Assembly: GCA_022575985.1 (NCBI GenBank)
Contig: JAKSXM010000014.1
Span: 17,670,001 to 17,734,000 of the forward strand
DNA: 64,000 nucleotides
DNA from: Anagrus nilaparvatae
Taxonomy: Eukaryota > Arthropoda > Insecta > Hymenoptera > Mymaridae
Reading direction: 5' to 3'
In this document: positions 58,662 to 64,000 of the stretch, piece by piece
Layout: every line of letters starts with the position of its first letter
How positions within the stretch are numbered: position 1 is the stretch's first letter
Notes under the pieces: generated by a model
Seen by the model: only the letters and a program-made list of their open reading frames with translations
Databases searched by the model: none
What the model was told of the DNA's origin: nothing
Program-made: the position numbers and the translations under genes

Positions 58662-59540
58662 ATGGATCGAAGGGGAGATCAGCCTTCGGTTGAAGCCCAG
58701 GGAGGTATAGGTGTAGCAGTACCACCACGACCAGCTATACGTGTGGTCAAATGGGCGGATTTCGATCACTCGGAGGAGGATGGGAACAGTTTTATCGCTG
58801 TACTCAACAGTCCAGAAGGATACGATCCTACTGGAAATTTTTCTATACCATTGATGAACGAGAGGCGATCCATACTGTGCAAAAATATAAAATTCACCGA
58901 TTGTTTGAGATCGAAATTCTTTTATCGAGAAGAGGAAATTGCACTGGAATGGTACGAATTTCCAGTAGGAACCTTTGGAGGATATCGTCGTTATCAGACA
59001 ATAGTACCGTTCGCTATCTGTACGCTGTACAACGGGGAACAGATATATCAGGTTTAGCGACTCAATTCATGAAGTTTACCATAGGCAGTGCGCACAGAGG
59101 TTTGCCTGATTTTTCTCCATCCAAAATAAAATTTCCCGATGGATTCGATTATGGTGACAAGAATTCTTTAATCATTTTCGATGGTGATTGGAAGCTTTTA
59201 GCCTCGAAACGGCGTGAAGAGATAACAAATTTACTTCAGCTCTTAGCAAGCGGGGCAAATATCTTGCAAGGATTTTTATATTCCGCTGTGCACGGACAAC
59301 AGGCCAAGAAGCCGGAAGCCATAGATTTTTTTCTGAAATCACGTGTTTCACGTTATACCTGATTCAAGGCACTTAATTTTAGAACAAGCTCATAAGGCCA
59401 CGACTCTGTACCCCAAGCCTGGAGAGGCTATATTTGCAAGCCACGAAGCTGCCGCGAGACTCGATGATGTAAGGAATGGACGCTGCAAAGTGGATTATTA
59501 TCCAGGTTGCTTTTGTATGAGGCACGGCGCAGTAAGGTAA
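58662..59540 (+). pseudogene. Unidentified protein-coding locus broken by two frame changes
   Basis: Three abutting frames look coding: 58662-59057 (ATG, charged N-terminus, then VVKWADFDHSEEDGNSFIAV), about 59058-59362 in a shifted frame (SAHRGLPDFSPSKIKFPDGF, KRREEITNLLQLLASGAN), and 59343-59540 back in the first frame (ASHEAAARLDDVRNGRCKVD, then YYPGCFCMRHGAVR and a stop). The second shift undoes the first, so about 290 codons of one ancestral protein are implied. Codon composition is much less AT-rich than the neighbourhood. I do not recognise the family. A viral nucleoprotein or capsid-like gene inserted into the genome, a retrotransposon gag, or a worn host gene are all possible. If viral, the two shifts are its inactivating breaks. 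An acceptor-like TATTTTTCAG stands 3 bases before the ATG. Confidence 0.5.
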
Positions 59541-60944
59541 TAACGATCGACTGACTGACTGAACTGACAGGAAGAGATAAATTTTGTACTTTTTGTATTT
59601 TTGTACATGCTTACGGGTCTCTCGGCCATTCAATATTGAAGAACCGAAACGGATCGTTAGGAGGCTACTGTCTCTGCAAACGTTACCAATGAGTATTAAT
59701 TTCTTCCTTTCTTTATTTTATCTTTTGGTCAAATCTTCTGCAACAACATTCTGCAGTAATTCAATCAAAATTTAAATTCATTTTTCCTCCCTAACTCCCT
59801 CCCTCCCTGTCTGCCTGTTGTTATTCTTAGTTAGTCTTAGCCTGTAGTTATTCTTCTAAAAAATCTTCTAACCAGGCTTAAATTTTTTCTTGAACTTCGT
59901 ATTTTATGGCTAAAAAAAATTTTGATGGGACATTGCTTTTTGAGAGCTCTAGTTAAAAAATAGCAGCTTTCAAAAGTTCTTTTTTTACAAATTTCGAATT
60001 TGCCTGCAGATCACGTTACGAAATAAAAATCTGGCCTAAAATTTGGATTCCACGGGAAATTTCACATAAAAAAATGAATTCAAGTTTATGTTGGTTAAAT
60101 GTAGCATAATTGTTATAAATTTCAATAATAAATGAATTGAAAAATTATATAGGTACCTATTTCTCTATTATTCAAAAGCTTATTAACATTACCAAATGAA
60201 TTATTACGTAGGTTTACTTTAAATTCCATTAATAACAAAAGAAAATTTTTTACTTTATACTCGACTTCATATTAATTTATACATTATAATGTAAAAGCTT
60301 AATTTAAATCAGATTGATAAAATCATAATGAGCTTAAATTAAATACATACCATTAGATTGAACTTAATTTGTATTTAATTTTAATTTTACTGCGCATAGT
60401 AAATGATTCTAAAGATTTTCCAAATAAATTATATACACTGTAAAGATTCTCATCAAAACGTGATGAAAAATTATTGGCACTACGCCTACGGTTCCTCAAG
60501 CAATGAAAAATATTCACATGAGTTGAAAATTGTCAACATATTTATGTATCATATCTGAGAATTAAAGTGACACCAAATCTATTAAAACTAGAATTTCCGT
60601 GCAAAAAGAATGTCGACAAAGAAAAATAATGGAGATTTTTTATTTTTTGGTATAAAATATTTAAAAACAAAAAATAAATGTTCCATAATGAAAAAAAGTA
60701 ATCTTATTTTTTTTATATTTTGATGCAAAAAATTTGTGGAAAAAAATTTTTTAAAAATTTAATAATCAGATCCAGAGTAAAAACTATATTTCTATATTTA
60801 AAAAACTCCTGTCCAGGTAACTACTATTTGGGTAGTAAAAGTACTATCACGAAGTATTAAATCCAAATTAAAAAAAAAACAATGTAGTTTGAGACATTTT
60901 GATGAAAAAATTCTTGAATAAAAAATTAGTTTATAATGGATGTG
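59541..60944. other. Intergenic DNA
   Basis: 59541-59870 is still GC-elevated (3' flank of the locus above, with a CTCCCT-type run near 59795) and shows no further family. From 59880 the DNA is AT-rich with one worn end of the hairpin-ended family at 60473-60498 (ATTGGCACTACGCCTACGGT) and the phrase CGAAGTATTAAATCCAAATT at 60851, resembling internal units of that family. Confidence 0.45.
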
Positions 60945-61300
60945 AAAAAAATTATAACCGGTTTGTGTAAACACAACCTAAATGCATTAAAGTTCTTGAT
61001 TCATTGGTCATTCACTGTTGAATCTACCCTATAAGTATTGCATCAAGAAATATCACTTGCTTTTTAGCAAACGTAGTTTGGTTTACCTCCGATCTAACAC
61101 TACTAACTTTTATTTGCAAATCTTGCAATCCAACAAAAAAAAAAATTTTTGAATTCCTATACTTAGAAGTCGATCGAATTATAAAACTTTTCTATTTTCC
61201 CTTAGAGCCGTTAATATTATTCTATGTCTCATTTGACCACCCACTCCCTTAATTTTCAAGTTTTTGAGAGGATGCCACCTTAAACATGTTCCATGTTAAT
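60945..61300 (+). repeat. Forward copy of the composite repeat, diverged
   Basis: It starts AAATTATAACCGGTTTGTGT (60949 onward), then AACACAACCTAAATGC. After an unmatched middle it ends with TCATTTGACCACCCACTCCC TTAATTTTCAAG and ACATGTTCCATGTTAA (about 61229-61300). The block order matches the repeat at 21628-22080. Confidence 0.55.
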
Positions 61301-61844
61301 ATCACCCTCGATATCACCAGTTACAGCTGTTACACACATACATAAGTACATACATGAAGTCTCAAAGCGTGCTTAAACGCGAAAATATCAAATTTTTACC
61401 TATTACAATGGTTCCTCAAAAAATGTTTAAGGTCAAGATGATTAAGATACGGTTACATGTGAAATTGTGAGTTTCATTCAAGATATACAAACTTTTGGTT
61501 AGCTTTTTAAGACTTTTGGGATAATTATTTTTAATGTATAGGATTAAATAAGATTAACTAGGTATTAAAAAAAGAAGAAAAAATTATGAGGACGATTCAT
61601 TATTTAAAAATTAAAATAAATTAAAAGAGGAATAAAATTTTTACAAATAATTAACTTTTAAATAAAATGATTTAATATCCGTTTCAATGTCGTTATGAAT
61701 TTATAAATTTTATTTTTATTTATATATCAGTAGTTCTTAGCAATTTTTACCCAAGTCTGAGTTCGATGTATTATATTCAATGAATTTAAGATAAAATTAA
61801 AAAATTGAATTTTGGGTAATTCCATGGATAAAACGCACAAAATG
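61301..61844. other. AT-rich spacer
   Basis: No gene. 61411-61425 has GGTTCCTCAAAAAATG, a possible trace of the hairpin-ended family. Just before the foldback element, TGGGTAATTCCATGGATAAA partly repeats that element's terminal phrase GGCTAATTCCATG. Confidence 0.45.
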
Positions 61845-63477
61845 ATATGGCTAATTCCATGTGAAACGTACGTTGACTTGCAGATGGGGTCTTCCGATTG
61901 AGCTGTAACTTTGCACAGGTGTTTATACATATAAAATGTCCTCACTCCCCAATTTTTACGTCTTCAAATCAATTTTAGCCGTCTCTGTGAATTTTTGAAA
62001 TTTTTGACCGATTTTAAAGCTCCCAGTCACCAATTTTTGCTTCATTATATAAAAGCCTTAAGAAATGTTAAAAAAATTATTCGAAAATAGGTTTAGATCG
62101 GAAATTTCCCTGGCTATCCGAATTTCTAACCCATTTTTTAACATTTTTACGTGGAAAGCCGGAAAATCGGAAAATGTGAGCCGTCCCGGCTGTAGCTCAT
62201 AGCTCAAAACCCGTCACTTCAAATAACTTCAAACTGGGGCCACCTAGTTATGCCCAATCAAACTCATTGGGTGTTTCTCAATCAGCGTTGGTGCTTTTTG
62301 GGAAAATGCTAAACAAAAATAATAAACAGCTTGAAAAAATATTCTGAAAAAGTATATATGTAGGAAAATCTCCACTAAATCGATTTCTGCCATTAGTTTT
62401 TCGGAAAACCCCCGGGAAACTTCGGAAAATGGGAAAACGTGTTTTAATAATCTAAAACAAACTGAAATCGATCCTTATTGGCCGAAATAGAAACTATTTT
62501 ATAGCTAGTTAGATGGGATTTCGGTTGAAGTAAATTCAAAAAAAAATTTTTCAAAAAAAAATGGCGGCAAAAGAGTTATTTCGGTTTTTCCAAAAGCATT
62601 TTCTCAAAAAGCACCAACGCTGATTGAGAACCACCCAATGAGTTTGATTGGGCATAACTAGGGCTGTTTAAGACCTAGAGGGCTGAAAATTTCAGGATTT
62701 TCCTGTCTTAGTGTTATAAAATCATGGGGAAATTTTGAGACCGATCCGACGACTCAACCTGTCAAACATTGCTGTTTTGGCAAAGAAAGACTCATACAAT
62801 AAATTGTATAAATATAGCTTTTTATAAACAGCATTATTTTGTAAAATTTATTAAATAAAAAAAAAATGGTTTGAAAAGTAAAAAAAAAAGTTTATTTTAT
62901 GATAAATTTTACATATGAAATCGGTTTTTGCCTAAATTTGCATGAAAATATAGTTTTTTAGCTAAAATTGCACTTTCAAAATCGGAAAATTTCACTTATT
63001 ATCGTTATAACTTTTTCCTATGTGAAAAAAGTCAAACCCGTATTAATACCAGGTGAAAGTATATGCAAAACTCTGCCTCCACCCCCAGTTTGAAGTTATT
63101 TGAAGTGACGGGTTTTGAGCTATGAGCTACAGCCGGGACGGCTCACATTTTCCGATTTTCCGGCTTTCCACGTAAAAATGTTAAAAAATGGGTTAGAAAT
63201 TCGGATAGCCAGGGAAATTTCCGATCTAAACCTATTTTCGAATAATTTTTTTAACATTTCTTAAGGCTTTTATATAATGAAGCAAAAATTGGTGACTGGG
63301 AGCTTTAAAATCGGTCCAAAATTTCAAAAATTCACAGAGACGGCTAGAATTGATTTGAAGACGTAAAAATTGGGGAGTGAGGACATTTTATATGTATAAA
63401 CACCTGTGCAAAGTTACAGCTCAATCGGAAGACCCTATCTACAAGTCAACGTACGTTTCACATGGAATTAGCCATAT
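61845..63477. mobile_element. Nested foldback element with 395-bp outer and 68-bp inner arms
   Basis: Outer arms 61845-62239 and 63083-63477 are reverse complements in perfect register (no length difference), beginning ATATGGCTAATTCCATG, with only a handful of substitutions. Immediately inside the left arm, 62243-62310 (CCTAGTTATGCCCAATCAAA ... GGAAAATGCT) is the reverse complement of 62595-62662. The right inner arm is separated from the right outer arm by 420 bp that have no partner, so the structure is asymmetric. The 72-codon minus-strand frame at 61727-61945 and similar frames are shadows. No coding or transposase was seen. Superfamily unknown. Confidence 0.85.
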
Positions 63478-64000
63478 ACCAGGTCTCAAAAATAGGAAAT
63501 TTGTTTTTTTTTCGATAAAACAACTTAAAAATAGATGATTCCCCGAATTTGAAGGTTTTCTATAAATTTTGAAGGGTGCTATGCTGATTTAAAGCTTTTT
63601 GGTCAAATTTCTCTCCTCAGCCACCATTTTTGAAAAACCTGTAAAAAAGCTCCGGAAAACGTTAAAAAAAGAAGAAAAAGTAGGTTTTCGATGTAAAATT
63701 TGATGAAAAATTCGAATTTTCAGTCAGATTTTTCCTACTCTATGTCGATTCGCGGGAAAATTCAAATTTGTGTTAAACTTTAAGTGAAAATAACTCAAAA
63801 GTTTCCCGTTAAAAAAAAAAAATTTTTTTCTTAAAATCTTTAAAAATTGCATATATTTTCCTGAAAAAAATTTTTTTACATTTTAAAATGTAAAAAAAAT
63901 GAAAATTTATAAAATAGGATTTTCATGATTTTTTTACATTTTTAGCCTGAAAATCATGTAAAATCTAAAAATAAAAATACTTCTTTTGGAAAAAACAAAA
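63478..64000. other. AT-rich DNA at the window end
   Basis: No gene. Contains oligo-A/T blocks and short symmetric words such as AAAATCATGTAAAA / TTTTCATGATTTTTTTACAT near 63920-63965. Confidence 0.45.

Overview
This is a strongly A+T-rich stretch of a eukaryotic nuclear genome, very probably an insect. The clearest taxonomic marker is a complete five-exon odorant receptor of the insect 7tm_6 family. The transposon set fits an arthropod too: R2-like, R1-like and Jockey/CR1-like LINEs, a Penelope-like element and many short inverted-repeat elements. I cannot name the order or species from sequence alone. Gene density is low: two confident protein-coding genes, one unidentified disrupted coding locus and two weak exon candidates in 64 kb. 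Most of the rest is transposon debris in AT-rich DNA.

Layout. 0-3 kb: AT-rich DNA with one decayed inverted-repeat element. 3.3-6.1 kb: an R2-like LINE on the minus strand, split by a 688-bp TTAA-flanked MITE. 8.3-10.1 kb: a Jockey-type LINE (minus). 13.2-14.3 kb: another LINE (plus). 15.3-18.6 kb: the odorant receptor (plus; coding 1152 nt, 383 aa), whose third intron is swollen by repeats. 19.6-20.0 kb: a near-perfect palindrome with decayed relatives at 37.9-38.6 kb. 24.9-26.8 kb: two exon-like GC-elevated patches. 30.4-31.1 kb: a KCTD8/12/16-type gene (minus), single coding exon, with a probable CpG-rich 5' non-coding exon near 41.0 kb, so its 5' intron would be about 9.9 kb and itself holds several MITEs. 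42.3-48.4 kb: a graveyard of a SINE-like unit, an R1-like LINE (plus), a Penelope-like element (minus), an R1-like 3' part (minus) and a LINE 3' part (minus). 48.4-52.05 kb: two copies of a hairpin-ended element, each built of three monomers of about 466 bp. 52.3-55.1 kb: a 2.8-kb inverted-repeat element whose short centre encodes the remnant of a SWIM zinc-finger protein. 55.1-56.0 kb: a LINE with intact YADD (minus). 58.3-59.5 kb: an unidentified coding locus broken across frames. 61.8-63.5 kb: a nested foldback element.

How the parts relate. The two host genes are independent: the odorant receptor is a ligand-gated cation-channel subunit of sensory neurons, and KCTD12-type proteins are auxiliary subunits of GABA-B receptors. 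The remainder is best read as layers of insertions. No prokaryotic features, CRISPR arrays, rRNA genes or convincing intact tRNA genes were seen. The most unusual structures are the long inverted-repeat elements at 52.3-55.1 kb and 61.8-63.5 kb, the paired hairpin-ended elements at 48.4-52.05 kb and the unidentified locus at 58.3-59.5 kb.
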